From Tupaia tana (lineage: Eukaryota > Chordata > Mammalia > Scandentia > Tupaiidae), in NCBI GenBank assembly GCA_026018925.1, contig JAKSZU010000013.1:78295791-78359790 (forward strand): a stretch of DNA of 64,000 nucleotides. The letters are read 5' to 3'. Both the position numbers and the translations under genes were made by a program. The notes under the pieces were generated by a model. It ran no database searches. It was not told where the DNA came from and saw nothing but the letters and a program-made list of their open reading frames with translations. Shown here in pieces: positions 33,651-45,315 of this stretch; the first letter of the stretch is position 1, and each line of letters begins with the position of its first letter.

Positions 33651-33834
33651 TTCTCCCCTCCTCCTCTTCCTTTTCTCTACTTATCCTTCTTCTTCTTAAG
33701 TCTTCTGGATACCAGCTTTTCTTATGGCCCCTGAGGTGATCAACAAGGGTGCTATCATACAGATGAAAAGAGAGCAAGGCTGGAGAAATTACACTTCAAG
33801 CCTATGTAGCTTCTTTCCAGCAAAATTCAAGTTC

Positions 33835-34015
33835 TTGAGTCCTTAATATATGTTAGACACTTAGCACATACTTGTCTAATGCATATATTAACTCTGGGAG
33901 ATAGATATTACTTTTCCTGTTTTTCTGTTATAGAGATAAAATGGTAACTTGCCAGAGATTTACAGTTGGTAAGAGTAAAGTTGAAACTCAAACCCGGCAC
34001 TGACTTTGAAGCACT
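33835..34015 (-). repeat. MIR SINE
   Basis: Inverted MIR: 'gttagacacttagcacatac', 'taacttgccagagatttaca', 'ttgaaactcaaacccggca'. Confidence 0.65.
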
Positions 34016-34282
34016 TACAGTTTTCTCTCCGCTATCAGGACTTTTGTGATCCTTAGCTCCTTCCATGAAAGTTCTTAGCCCTACTCCTAAGGAAAGTGGT
34101 ACATGGGGGAGAGACTGTAAATATTTAGATGATATCATAAGCTCTTCTTATAGCAAGTGGAGTGAAAGGTTAAGGGTTATGAGACCAAGTGAGTGCCAAT
34201 CTCCCAGGTTAATAGGCTGTAGATGGCACCAGTAGTATGATTAACTAGTCTGTGGCATTTCAGTCTTTATAACATAAGGTTG

Positions 34283-34465
34283 AGGTGCCAGCAGAGGGTG
34301 TAGTGTTAAGGCACTGGACTCCCACATGGCAGACCATGGTTTGAGTCCTGGACCTGGCAGCTTTCTTTCTCACTTTCCTTCTCTCTGTCTCTTTCTCATC
34401 AATTTCAAAAATAAAATAAAATGACAATGAATAAAATTAAATAAAATAATTCTTTATAGAAACAT
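34283..34465 (+). repeat. SINE-B copy
   Basis: Head 'gaggtgccagcagagggtgt', 'taaggcactggactcccaca', 'tttgagtcctggacctggca', pyrimidine run, then an AAATA-rich tail. Confidence 0.8.
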
Positions 34466-34504
34466 AAGCTTGGTCTTAGTATAAATTAAAAAAAAATACA
34501 TTTC

Positions 34505-34680
34505 AGAGTTTATTTATGTCTTGAGAGAGTGAAAGTGGGAAGTGGCATCCCTCATGTTATCTGCCTCAGGTCTCGGACAGCTTGGATCATGTGCATGCAC
34601 GCAGGCCTGTGCTCCAGGAGGTCCTGGGAACTTTTCCATGTGAGTCCAGTTGTGTTGCCACTGCGCCAAGACCTGGCCTT
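34505..34680 (-). repeat. SINE-D copy
   Basis: 'ttggatcatgtgcatgcacg', 'ccaggaggtcctgggaactt', 'ttccatgtgagtccagttgt', 'gcgccaagacctggcc'. Shorter than other D copies. Confidence 0.5.
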
Positions 34681-34904
34681 GACCTTGATGTATTTGGAAT
34701 TAACTATACTAAATGCCTTTAGGTGTATGTTCAAGTCTGTACATGGCACTACAGTGGGTGGGAGCACCTTTAATTTGAATGATGTTGATAGGGTTTTGTG
34801 TAAATACATAGAATTTCCCTCTCTCCACTGGTTCCCTTCCTAGTAACAAAATTATGGGCTATTTATGGGTTCACCCATGTACCTCTCTATTGAAAAACCT
34901 AAAG

Positions 34905-35104
34905 TGGGGCTGGCAAGTGGTGTGGTAGTTAAGGGCACTGGACTCCCACATGGCCAACTTTGGTTCGAGTCCTGAACTTGGTGGCTTACTTTCTCACTCC
35001 CTCACTCCCTCTCTCTCACTCTGTCCCTCTCTGGTCAAATAAAATAAAATAAATAAATAAAGTTAAATAAAATAATTCCTAAGAAAAGAGAGAGAGAGAG
35101 AGAG
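34905..35104 (+). repeat. SINE-B copy with target-site duplication
   Basis: Head 'ggggctggcaagtggtgtgg', B-box 'ggttcgagtcct' nearly perfect, pyrimidine run, AAATA tail and GA repeat. Flanks share aaacctaaag (34895-34904 and 35105-35114). It shows that SINE-B also moved by L1-type retrotransposition. Confidence 0.85.
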
Positions 35105-36154
35105 AAACCTAAAGAGTGGCAGTGTGCCTTGTGCCAATAATTAGAGAAATCATCAGCTTCTCTTTTCCTTCTTGTTTTTCTCAGAGTCATTACTTGGCAT
35201 TCTGGGTAATGTGCATATTGATTGGTGCATATTGATTGGAGTTGCAGTCATCCTAGTAAAATGGACAAATGAGATGTGGAGTTTCTCTTTTATTATACAA
35301 ATTTGGAGGAATATGCTGAATTAAGGGGAGGATGCTTTGGTACAAAATGATGTTGAAGTGAGTTAGGCTGCCAGCGGAAGTGCTAAGGGGAGACATTTTA
35401 TAATTTATCAAGTTTTAAGTCTCTGTCTCTGTCTCACTAGTACACAAAAGTGTTATTCATTTTGAGTAGCTAAAAAGCCTCCTCACAGACAAGGATCTGA
35501 TTCTGAGTTTGGAGATTCTTTGCTGATTCCAAGTTAAGGCTCCTGAATGGGTCCCCTTGTCATCTCTCCTTTCCCACTCTGTGTACCACTTCAGAAGGTT
35601 GAGTTCTTGGCAGTTATCTTCCTACTCTGTAATTCCTTATTTTGCTTCTCTTCTCACTAATTCATTTGGAACTCCAGACCCACTGATTTCCCCTTGCTTC
35701 AAACTGGCTTTACCTAATTATTAACCCAGCGGGAAAAATTAACTTTTAACTCCAGTGTTGTTTTTGTGTCTCTTGAGACATCTCAGCAGGACTGAGCACC
35801 ATAAAATGAGTTGTGACTTCTGGACCTGGAGTATAGTTGTAGAGAAGGAAACTTGAGGGGTGGCTTGTAACATAAGGACATCGTTTTGATGGGAGTAAAT
35901 GTCTGCAAGTGAACATTCACTAATGAGGCTGAGGGTTTATTTATAGCAAATAATAACAGTTATTATTCTTTAGTTGCTATGTAGCACCCCAGTACAGGGT
36001 CATGTACAGTATGCCAAGCTTTTTTTCTGAGTGTTTCCTCTTTAAATCACATGGGCAATATAGTTTAAACATGTGAAGGATAATCCAATTAGAAGAGGGG
36101 AGGGAGTTTTCTTCATCTTCTGTGTCACCAAGTCAATAAATTAAGACAAACAGC
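35105..36154. other. Single-copy-looking sequence
   Basis: No gene or repeat recognised. A perfect 14-base tandem duplication (gtgcatattgattg twice) lies at 35211-35238. Confidence 0.45.
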
Positions 36155-36320
36155 TTATATATATTCATATATATAAAAAAATATATAAATATATATAAAT
36201 ACATATATAAATACATAAAAAATATATAAATATATATATTTATATATACACACTTATATGTGTATATATATACATATATATACACACTTATGTGTATATA
36301 TATAAATGTATATATATGTA

Positions 36321-36375
<55 letters not shown>
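36155..36375. repeat. Complex (TA)n/(TG)n microsatellite
   Basis: About 220 bases of ATATAA, TATATG and TGTG units, ending in a run of more than 15 TA repeats. The open minus-strand frame across it, a string of I, Y, T and H, is an artefact. Confidence 0.95.
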
Positions 36376-36381
<6 letters not shown>

Positions 36382-36737
36382 ATGAATTAGCCTATTCAAC
36401 AAGTGGTGATGGTGGAATCCATTGAGAGAGGAACTATGTGTGAAAAAGAATAATAAATGCAATTAAACACTATTTGCTACCAATTTATAATACTAGTTTT
36501 CATATTGAACTCTTATTTGGTGCCAGACAAATATACCCTGCTGCTTATTTTTGTTAATTTTTATTTGTTTATGAAACTTCATTTTGTAAATAAAATTATA
36601 CTGGATTTATTAGCAAATAATACTCATTTATTTATATATCCTCTATGGCTGTGCTCACACGATAATGGCAGAGTGGAAGAGTTATCACTGAGACTGTATG
36701 GCCCGTAATACTTGAAATATTTATTGTCTGGCCCATT
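36376..36737. other. Unassigned AT-rich sequence
   Basis: No gene or repeat recognised. Confidence 0.4.
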
Positions 36738-37036
36738 ATTTTTTTTTTAATTTATTATTGTTATTATTTTTTTAAAAGAGATTTTTGCTATGGGGTACAT
36801 GGGCTTGCCAGAGAGATAGAGAGAGAGAGAGACAGAGAGTCAGAAAGTGAGAAATATCCCCCTCCTCCAGGAAGATGGCCATGCCACAATCCCTTCTCCT
36901 CCATTCTCTTCTTGAGATTTTGAGAATGCATGCCCATGCTCCTGGTTTGAGTTTTAAACTACCCGATCCAGGACTTGAACTGTCGTCAGCTATGTGGGAC
37001 GCCAGCTTTGTAACCACTATGCCTTCTTCTGGTCCC
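36738..37036 (-). repeat. SINE-A copy, older, with target-site duplication
   Basis: Poly(T) then ATT repeats, 'gatttttgctatggggtaca', GA run and closing 'gccttcttctggtcccc'. Flanks share ctggcccat (36728-36736 and 37037-37045). Confidence 0.8.
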
Positions 37037-37079
37037 CTGGCCCATATTAAAAAATTTAGCTGACCTCTGTATTTAACTC

Positions 37080-37215
37080 ATCTAAGTGCCAAAATATCCT
37101 TACTTGACATAATTATTTTCATAGGTAAAGAACTTGGAGCACAGACAAGTTAAATAACTCACCCAAAGTCATGCAGCCAAGCAGTGACTGACTCCAGATT
37201 CAAATTGAACAAGAC
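37080..37215 (-). repeat. MIR SINE fragment
   Basis: Inverted MIR blocks 'aagttaaataactcacccaa' and 'gtcatgcagccaagcagtga', then 'ctgactccagattcaaat'. Confidence 0.65.
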
Positions 37216-37228
37216 AAGAGCTTGTACT

Positions 37229-37497
37229 TTTTTTTTGGGAGGGGGGTAAGAGGTTTTTGTGTTAGGGTGCAGGTGCTCTCTGGGGAGAGAGAGACACACA
37301 CAGTGAGAGGGAAAGTGAGAAATCACCCCCAAGGGAAGGATGGCCTGCTGTAATCCTTCTCCATTGTCCTCCTGGGATCTTGGGCACACATGCACATGTG
37401 CCCAGCATGAGTTTCAAGTCACCAGGTTTAGGATTAGAACCCTAGTTGACCATGTGGGAGTCCAGCGATATAAGCACTATGTCATCTCTTGTCCCCC
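37229..37497 (-). repeat. SINE-A copy with target-site duplication
   Basis: Full inverted SINE-A in a MIR fragment. Flanks aagagcttgtact (37216-37228) and aagagcctgtact (37498-37510), one mismatch. Confidence 0.82.
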
Positions 37498-37699
37498 AAG
37501 AGCCTGTACTCTTACCTGCTACACCATACTGCTCCATACACTGTATAAGATGTGATTTAGTTGACTTGCAAATGGAAAAACAACTTGACCTCACTGCTCT
37601 TCTCTCTCTCTCTCTCACTGGTCTGGGTCAGATCCTGGAAAGAAGAGAAATTTGAGTGAATTTGAGTCCAAAAACAAGTGGATGAAGGTACCATGAACA

Positions 37700-38040
37700 A
37701 TGAAGGTACCTTTAGGGACTGAATGTTAGTGTCCCCCTCCCAAGTCATATATTGAAATTATAAGTCCTAATGTGATATTTGGAGATAGGGCTGTTGGGAG
37801 GTAATTAGGTCACGAGGGTGGATCTCTCATTAATGGGATTAGCACCCATATAAAGAGACATGAGAAGGCTTGTTTTCTCTCTCTCAGCCATGTTAGTATA
37901 CAATGAGAAGATGGCTGGCTGCAAACCAGGAAGAATTCCCTCACCAGACACGGGTTCTGCTGGTGGTGCCCTGTTCAAACTGACTAAGGTGGCGTCTACT
38001 TTCTACCACTGTGATCAAAAGTACCAGACTAAAATCTGCT
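37700..38040 (+). repeat. MaLR-type LTR (MST/MLT-like)
   Basis: Landmarks in order: 'gggactgaatgttagtgtcc', 'gttgggaggtaattaggtca', 'taatgggattagcacccata', 'ctctcagccatgttagtata', 'ctgcaaaccaggaagaattc', 'tcaccagacacgggttctgc'. These fit a mammalian MaLR LTR. Its end is replaced by poly(T)/AT sequence at 38053. Confidence 0.7.
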
Positions 38041-38179
38041 AGGTAGACACTGTTTTTTTTTTTTTTTTTTAATTTACCTTCAGTTTGACAGTGCAGTTGA
38101 CATATATTTTAAAGACTATCTGTGAAAAAAAAAAAGAAAGAAGAAAAAAATTAGACTATTTGTAAGCTAAAAGGAGGTC

Positions 38180-38670
38180 CTTCCCAGTTTTTATTACCTA
38201 TCCTTTCTGGTATTAATACCTTGAATTTTCATTGAGAAAGTACCCTTCCATCACAGTTTCATGTAGACTCAGTTGAACTGACCTCTCCCTGACTGCAGTG
38301 GTGGGCTCTGGTTAGCCCACCAGCGTGTCCTGTTCTGCTTATTATAATTGGTTCAGGCACATGATGCAAGCCAGTCCAGTCAGAGCGAAGCTCCCTGTCT
38401 GTGATGGAAATGGCGGCCTTCTCTTCTCCATGGAAGGTGAAACTGCCTCCACCACGAGAGAACCTGTACTTGCTAGGGAGCACCACGTGCAGCCTTAAGA
38501 TGGAGCCAACCCAGACTTTACTGGGGACCTGACCCCAGACTTATTCCCTGAACTATATTTGATTAGGCCACCACCTCCTCCCCCAAAATCCCCAGTTTAA
38601 AAAATTAGTTTAAACAGAATTGAATTTTTAATTTTCTGTTGCTTGCCGCCAAAAGATTTCTAACTAATAG
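38180..38670 (+). repeat. Second LTR-like repeat (ERVL/MaLR type, uncertain)
   Basis: Ends with 'ttctgttgcttgccgccaaa' and 'gatttctaactaata', the kind of 3' end seen in old mammalian solo LTRs. Within it are 'ggtgggctctggttagccca' and 'ggttcaggcacatgatgcaa'. No internal viral coding sequence accompanies it. Confidence 0.5.
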
Positions 38671-39699
38671 AGGCGAAAGCTGGTAAAGTACGAAGAAGAT
38701 GGGACTGGAGTGAGGTATTCTGTGTTTGCCATGGCTTTCCAACTAACTAGCTGTGTGTTTCTGCACATGGTGCTCACTTTGTAATTCCTGTTTCCCCAGG
38801 TGAGGAAAGGGCACAACTCATCTTCCTCATATGACTGTTGTCTGAAGGAATATACACCATTTATATGCTCAGAGTATGGCTGAGGGCAGAGAAAGAGCAC
38901 TTTCCCAATAGGATTGATGTTTTGTATACAGAAGTCAGTTCTATGTCTATTAGGGTACAGAAAAGCCCCACCAACCCCATCAGCTTTCTCAAACTTGCTT
39001 CACTGGCAATTGTTCAATGATTTTGTGATGACTATCAAGATCAGATATACAAATGCCATCTCAATTTATTATTTCTCCAAATGAGGGTTCCATCTTTCGT
39101 CTCTCCTGGATTTTCTGCAATGCTTTGGGTCAGGAATGGAAGACACAGAGTGAGCAGATGACTAAGGCGAATGCCTTGTTGACTCGGATGGAAGAAGTCA
39201 GGGTTGACCACACATTAGGGTTGCAGAGAAGGAGCACTGGATCAACACCTGATCTGCATGAATTTCACATTTTTTCTCCCCAGGCAGATATCTTTAAGTA
39301 GTCAGCAGAGTGTGCTATTAGAATAGGAAGCAGACAACCAGGCTTTCAGTCCAGGAACTACTTCTCTATGCACAATGCAGGGCTAGCAAATAAATGACAC
39401 TTTTCTCATCTGTCAAATGGGCATCTACTTCTTGCCTTGGCAACTTCACCCTGCTGGTATGGAGGTAAAGTAAGAAAATGCCAGTGAACATGCTTTGTAT
39501 TTGCAGAAAGTCCAAGTAAGCTGCTGTATTTGCAGAACTTCAAAAGCTTCCCATGTTTCTAGACTTGATTTTTATTCACTGAAATACTTTGCAAAGGGAA
39601 TTCTTGCTCTGAGGATTACGTTTTCCAATGGCATATCTCTTAGGACATGGTAACTTGTAAGCTGTTGATGATACTCAGGACATAATGTGTACATGTAGC
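38671..39699. other. Mostly unassigned; possible MIR at 39310-39480
   Basis: The 39310-39480 piece has 'ttctcatctgtcaaatgggc' preceded by a decayed MIR body. No gene recognised. Confidence 0.45.
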
Positions 39700-39945
39700 T
39701 ACTTTTTTTGTGAAGTTAATTTATTTCTTTCTCTCATGGAGGAGAGAGAGAAAGAGAGGAGAAGCAACCTCACCAGGTTCCCATGCTGCCATCTTCCCTC
39801 CAGCCTTTCCCAGCCAGTCAGGATCACAGGCACCCACACAAGTTCGGTGCGTACAAGTCAGCCTAGGGACCAAGCTCTGATGTTAACATGGCCACCAGGA
39901 CTGCCGAGTGTTGTGCTCATGTGGATAGGCCACATGTAGCTCCTT
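39700..39945 (-). repeat. SINE-D copy
   Basis: 'tctctcatggaggagagaga', 'gcaacctcaccaggttccca', 'aagtcagcctagggaccaag' and 'gtgttgtgctcatgtggata' follow the D order. Diverged. Confidence 0.45.
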
Positions 39946-39963
39946 TCTTGAGAAAGCATGTGG

Positions 39964-39999
39964 ATCACCACCACCACCATGACCACCTCCACCGCCTTC
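39964..39999. repeat. (CCA)n microsatellite
   Basis: Run of CCA/CAC units with interruptions just after the SINE-D copy. Confidence 0.8.
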
Positions 40000-40024
40000 C
40001 ATATCTGCATCCTCATCACTATCG

Positions 40025-40235
40025 CTTCGTAAACATTTAAGACATATTAGATACTTGGCGGGTGCTTTACTTACATTTTCTTAAGTTAAAGCGTTTGATA
40101 TCCCTGAGAGATTATTCTCTTTGTACAAGTGAGGAAATCAGGCTGCAGAGAGATTGGGTTTCTGAAGGTCACACAGTGAGCTGAGAGCTGTGCTGTAACC
40201 CAAGCCCTTGCTTTTCACTGCAGCCTATTGCCCCT
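40025..40235 (-). repeat. MIR SINE
   Basis: Inverted MIR: 'cttggcgggtgctttactta', 'acaagtgaggaaatcaggct', 'aaggtcacacagtgagctga'. Good match in order and spacing. Confidence 0.75.
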
Positions 40236-41799
40236 ACCAAAGAGAGCTTTGGAATTAGACCTGGAAGTTCTGATCTCCTTCCATTGCTTCAGCAATTCAA
40301 CACAAAGGCTCCAGTCCAACCCTTTTTCTTTTGTGTCTCAGTAAGTAATATTTCATCCTTCTTCCCTCTGATCCCACCCTCATTGCCAGATTCTGGAACT
40401 GTCTGCGTGTTTCTGGTCTATAGTTCAACTTCTCTCCCCAGGCATTTGAGAAAGGCATTCTCTACAAAAAGGGAAAACACATTTTATTAAAGCAAACATG
40501 CAGTCCTCAGCACTTTTACTTATCTTATTTATACACTGCAGTGCAGCTTTCTATGACCTAGTGATTATCATTTCCCAGAGCTATCATCATTTTAAAGCTA
40601 CCTGTTCATCCTGCTTCAGCAGATGGTACCACGCTAGGAGTATTGTAAGAGCTTTAGAGAAAGGAAAACAAACAAACAGAGGAAAGATGTGTGGTTGGGT
40701 CAGCAAGAGGAAGAACTTACTTGCATTGTCTCCTGACGCTGTTCCCTTTCAGCTAGGGCTGTGAAGTGTGAAGAGACTCCTAGAGGTCTCTAACCACTGA
40801 GGAAATGTATTTAGGTGTTTTTTTTCTTTCCTTTTCTCTCTCCTTCTATCAATTGTTGGCCAGGGATAAGCGTTCTGCATATACTTAGTTAAAAAAAATT
40901 CTTTCATCTGATTTTCCCAACCAAATCTTTCTTAAGTCATTTGTCCTTTCACTTATTCATCTGACAAAACACTTTTTGAGTACCTATCCCATGTAGGGTG
41001 CTATTCTGAGTTTGAGCTTTGACTGCCACTATGTCTTTAGACAAATACTTCATCCTCTGGACCTCAGCTTTTCTTTCTGTAAAAGGAGGGGGCTGGTTTA
41101 GGTGGCTCAGTCTCTTCTCAGAAACAAAAGGATTGGAGCTTGGAGAAGTCTTTTAAGGACAGAAAATCTGAAGGTTGTGAACAAGCCAGGCTTATTCAAT
41201 ATAGATGGGATCCAAGGAGAGCTTCCTATGGGGTTATAGTTCAAATAGGTGGGTTGCTCAGGCTAAAAGAGGACCAAACTATTCCTCTTCTCTGTTGCAA
41301 ATTCTGAGATTCTTAATATCCTAGAGCAGGGTTTCTCAACCCTTTTCCTCATTATCTCCCCTATAAAGCCTTTCAAGACTTTTTTCTAATCATCTTCTCC
41401 ATGAATTTTAATAGCTCAGAAATACACCTGTTATGTACTACGACCTTTGGGAAGTAGGTAGCAAACTACTGTACTAGTTAACGTCTTATGGTCCTCAACG
41501 TCTAACTTCACCCCCTTGGCAGTTAGGTTGCTCCCAGTTGCCCCCAGTATGGCCTGGGTCAGTGATTTCCAAACATATGCAACTCTTATTCAAAATTTAT
41601 TATGTGATATTGATAAAAAGCAATATTTTGGCCAATGAGAAAATAAGTAATTATCTTGGTAGTCTCTAAAAAGTTAACATTGAGTGTAGAACACTTGAAT
41701 ATACCTCTTAGGATTTTTAAAATTAGAGTTTTAAATATGTGTTGAAAAAATTTAAATCTAACACTGTGAAAAAAATTAAACATTGTGCTAGTTTTCTAG
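40236..41799. other. Single-copy-looking sequence with old repeat scraps
   Basis: No gene recognised. A scrap at 40955-41000 resembles the 'tttgagtacctatcccatgt' ancient repeat, and 41015-41130 resembles MIR ('acctcagcttttctttctgt'). The rest is unassigned. Confidence 0.45.
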
Positions 41800-42010
41800 A
41801 GCATGGGCTTTGGAAGCAGATGTGGTGGGTCTGAATTTATTCCTTGTACCACCCATTCCAGCTATAACATTTTGGGAAAGTCTTAGAGTTTCAGCAGAAC
41901 CATTTGAAAAAATGGGTTTTGAATGATCTACCTTACCAGATATCTATGAGAACTGAAAAAGATAATCAACTGAACCTGACACATAGCAAGCACTCAGCAA
42001 AACTTGGCTA
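41800..42010 (+). repeat. MIR SINE
   Basis: 'catgggctttggaagcagat', 'gaaaaaatgggttttgaatg', 'cacatagcaagcactcagca' in the MIR order. Confidence 0.65.
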
Positions 42011-43660
42011 TCTTTCACCTAACTCATCTTCTATTTTCTTCCACTGATCATAGCAACTTGTGCTTGAACACACAGCAAACAATAGCTGCTGAGAAACCTG
42101 TGGCCAAGTAAAACAAAGGACTGCAATGTCACTCTCAATGACTCTGTTTTCCTTTTCCTGGACATGGTATTATTATTGGTATTATTACTGTGCCTGAAAT
42201 GATGTTAAACTGGCTTGAATCCAACTTGCATTTTTATAAAACTGGTGGGCCCAGTTATTAACTCTTCATATACTGAGTAATATAAATTTTGTCTTGTAAA
42301 AAATAAATACATGTCATTAAATAGGGACCACCCAGTTTTATAGACAGAAACTCCAAATGTTGTTTTATAGGAAACTAATACAGTGTACTCCATTCTGATA
42401 AAATTTAACAGTACCTGTAATTTTATTTTGGATATGTAAGTAATCTATTTATAGACATTTATGGATTTGGGGCATTGTAACTGTAATAACAACCATTAAA
42501 AATTAATGACCATGTATTCTTCAAAGTTCTGGTTGCTTTCCATAATTTGGGAGATAATTCCTGGTGTTTGATACCAATATAATTAAGAATACTATCACAT
42601 AAAGACATTATAGGGACGATTCAGAGAAATGGGCTGTAGACTAGTCCCATTTAAATTGCTTTTGGGATTTGGCTATGGTCATCTGTGGAAGAGGTGATGT
42701 GGGTTTACGTAATGTACATTTTTTCCGATCCATCAACATGAAAACCAGAAATGATGATCTCAGTGACCCCCTAACCCACCACCATAACAGACCAAGAAAA
42801 AAAAAAAAAAAGCATGACTGATTCACTGGGTTAACTTTAAAATTGTTGCTAGGGCAGAAAATACAGTATTTCTTCTCTTATATGTGTGTTGGTGCCAATG
42901 GTTGATAAAACTGAAGTTCTACATCATAAATTCCCATTTGGACATTCAGTTCTGAGAACTTGCATCCAGCAGCCTTATCACTTTGAAGTGAAGTCACAAT
43001 CACTAATGGAATCTGCTGGCTTTTCACACACTGAAATTAGCTTTGATTCTTTCCTCCAAACATGTGTTTAAAAGCAACATGCACACACTGTACACTGACC
43101 CATCAAAGCAATCAATGCCATGGAGGAGGTTTGTAGACTCACCTATTGGGGTTGAGAAAGAAAAAGTGTATTTCTTTCAGGGTAGAAATAGGATTTTTGA
43201 GCCCTCTTCGGCCCTCCCAAAAGGAAGAACCTCCTTCTTCCTTCCTTATGAAAGAGAAAGCAAATGCCGTTTTCCTTTGTGACTGTGAATAATAACATTT
43301 ATGCTCTGAGATCGGTTTGCTTCTTTAATATGAAAAACGATATCCTGTTTGGATGAGACATTTCCTTGAATGCTTAGCATAAATTGAGCCCTTAAGCTTT
43401 TAACAAGAAATTCTGGGCTGTCTAGCCTGAGAACTCTGAGTGGATCTTAGAAACATTGTAGGTTTCTTGATTTGGTGCAAAAACTAGCCTTTTCTATGAG
43501 ATTACTAACAACACTCTTTGATATTTAAGAAGAGTCATATAAAATAATCCTTGTCTTTTTTTCTTTATCTTTGCCTCATTGTTTCTATTACTCACTTGTC
43601 TCTTTCTGTCTCTGTCTCCTTCTCATCTCCTTTTCTCTGCCCATTCCCTCTTTCTCTCAC
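42011..43660. other. Single-copy-looking sequence, no gene seen
   Basis: No repeat recognised apart from an A run at 42796-42811. The open frames here lack coding character. Confidence 0.4.
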
Positions 43661-43927
43661 TTTTTTTTTTTTTTGAGAGGTTTTTGCTATAGGGCGCGTG
43701 CGCTCGCCAGACAGAGAGAGACAGAGAGACAGAAAGCGAGAAATCACCCCCACCCCCCAGGGGGGATGGTCACGCCACAATCCCTTCTCCTCCATTCTCA
43801 TCTCAGGATCTTGGGCACGCACGCACACGTGCCCTGCGTGAGTTCTAAGCCACCGGATCCAGGACGCGAACCGCGGTGGACTATGTGGGAGTCCAGCGAC
43901 ACAGCCATTACGCTAACTGCTGGTTCC
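43661..43927 (-). repeat. SINE-A copy, young, with target-site duplication
   Basis: Inverted SINE-A with 'tagggcgcgtgcgctcgcca', 'aagcgagaaatcaccccc' and 'aggacgcgaaccgcggtgga' largely intact. Flanks repeat ctttctctcac (43650-43660 and 43928-43938). Confidence 0.92.
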
Positions 43928-43938
43928 CTTTCTCTCAC

Positions 43939-45069
43939 ATGTTTACACACACTCTGTTTATTTTTTAATCATACTCTCAAGTGACATGGGCCCACTTAAG
44001 GTATTACAAAGCTGTGGAATAAATATAGTGGAGAAGGCAAAGCATTTTTTTGTCACTCATAGTGACAATTAAAATGACAACAAGAAGGCCAGACTCTTCC
44101 ATCATGGTTTTTTAATGCTGTCAGCACCAACTTTGCCAGAATTATCCTGTCTGATGCATGAGTGGACTCGGTCATTTTTTATATTGTGTGAAGCAGAGTT
44201 GTAATATCACTTTAGAGGATTAAATTAGCCTCCATCTCATTTAAATGAGCATTCTAAAAACCTTTCTTAGCAACATCCTACCCTGACCAAAGAAGATAAA
44301 TTTGGTGGGCTGGGATATGTTTATAGATAAAAATCTCTCTCCCTGTAGCATAGGTGATGGTTTGAATTCAAGAGAGAAAGGACATTTTGGTGTACTACAT
44401 TGTGATTCCTTGAAACAACTAAGTGGGTAAGTTGTAGCTTGGGATTCTAATATGTACCTTGCTCATACTTCAGTTCTGGAGAACCCATATAGGATGACAG
44501 ACGTGTTCAGAGCCCTTCAAGAGGAATTTTAATGGCTACTTGTTTTATGGCATGGTTTGCATTCTTGTAGCAGGAAAGGTATATCCCCATACTAGGTAGA
44601 GCTTTCGGTTGAGCCTCTTTGAGAAGGACCTTCCCTTCTTGTGTCCTGGGCTCCCTGCTCTGCTTCTTACTTCTTGCTTAGCTGCCTCCCATCAGTAGTC
44701 TACTTACAGATTGGACAGGGTCCAAGCAGGACTTGTGTTCATGCTCGTAGCTGCCCGAGATCTCAGAGAATTTTTAATTGTTTTGAGTGGTTTTCCACTG
44801 ATAGAATGAGCTGGAGAGATGACTGCCAAGCAGAAGCTAGGGCCACTTGGAGAGACTGAAGTTTGCTTTTTCTTATAATATGTAACCGTCTAGAATAGGT
44901 CCTTGGGTGACATAAGTCAATCCTTGATACATAGGGAGTGTGGATAATAGAAACCAAACAAATATGTGACAAAGTCAACTGTATTCATTTGTGTTTTTGA
45001 AGGTAGTTGAATTTCCAAGTATATTTGATAGCTTAGAGACTGATCTCACTCTTAGTCTTTCTTCTTTTG
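43939..45069. other. Single-copy-looking sequence, no gene seen
   Basis: No repeat recognised. The frame at 44641-44859 has no known motif and no splice context that I could support. Confidence 0.4.
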
Positions 45070-45315
45070 CTCATCTCTGCAGTGGTTACTTTCCTTAAGG
45101 ACAGGGCCTTGTCTCAAATGATCATTGAAGAAAGGATTGATGCTTTCCTGGGTGATCACTCCTTTACACTTCTCTAGCACGTTTTATGTTGCATTTCAGG
45201 CATTGGTTTGTCTCTTTCTGAGGGAAAGGACGGTGTCTTAGCTCTGTGCCCCAGTATCTAGCAGAGTACCTGGCTCATTCTAGGTCCTGGGTGACTTCTG
45301 AGTGGAATTCCACAG
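45070..45315 (+). repeat. L2 LINE 3' fragment
   Basis: 'ttccttaaggacagggcctt', 'ctcctttacacttctctagc', 'agggaaaggacggtgtctta', 'gtgccccagtatctagcaga' and 'gtacctggctcattctaggt' resemble the L2 end. Diverged. Confidence 0.6.

Noticed and set aside
36133..36462. 109-residue minus-strand frame of I, Y and T/H repeats
   Set aside because: Translation of the TA/TG microsatellite.
43571..43984. 137-residue plus-strand frame
   Set aside because: Crosses a young SINE-A copy. The same peptide words recur at every SINE-A copy in the window.
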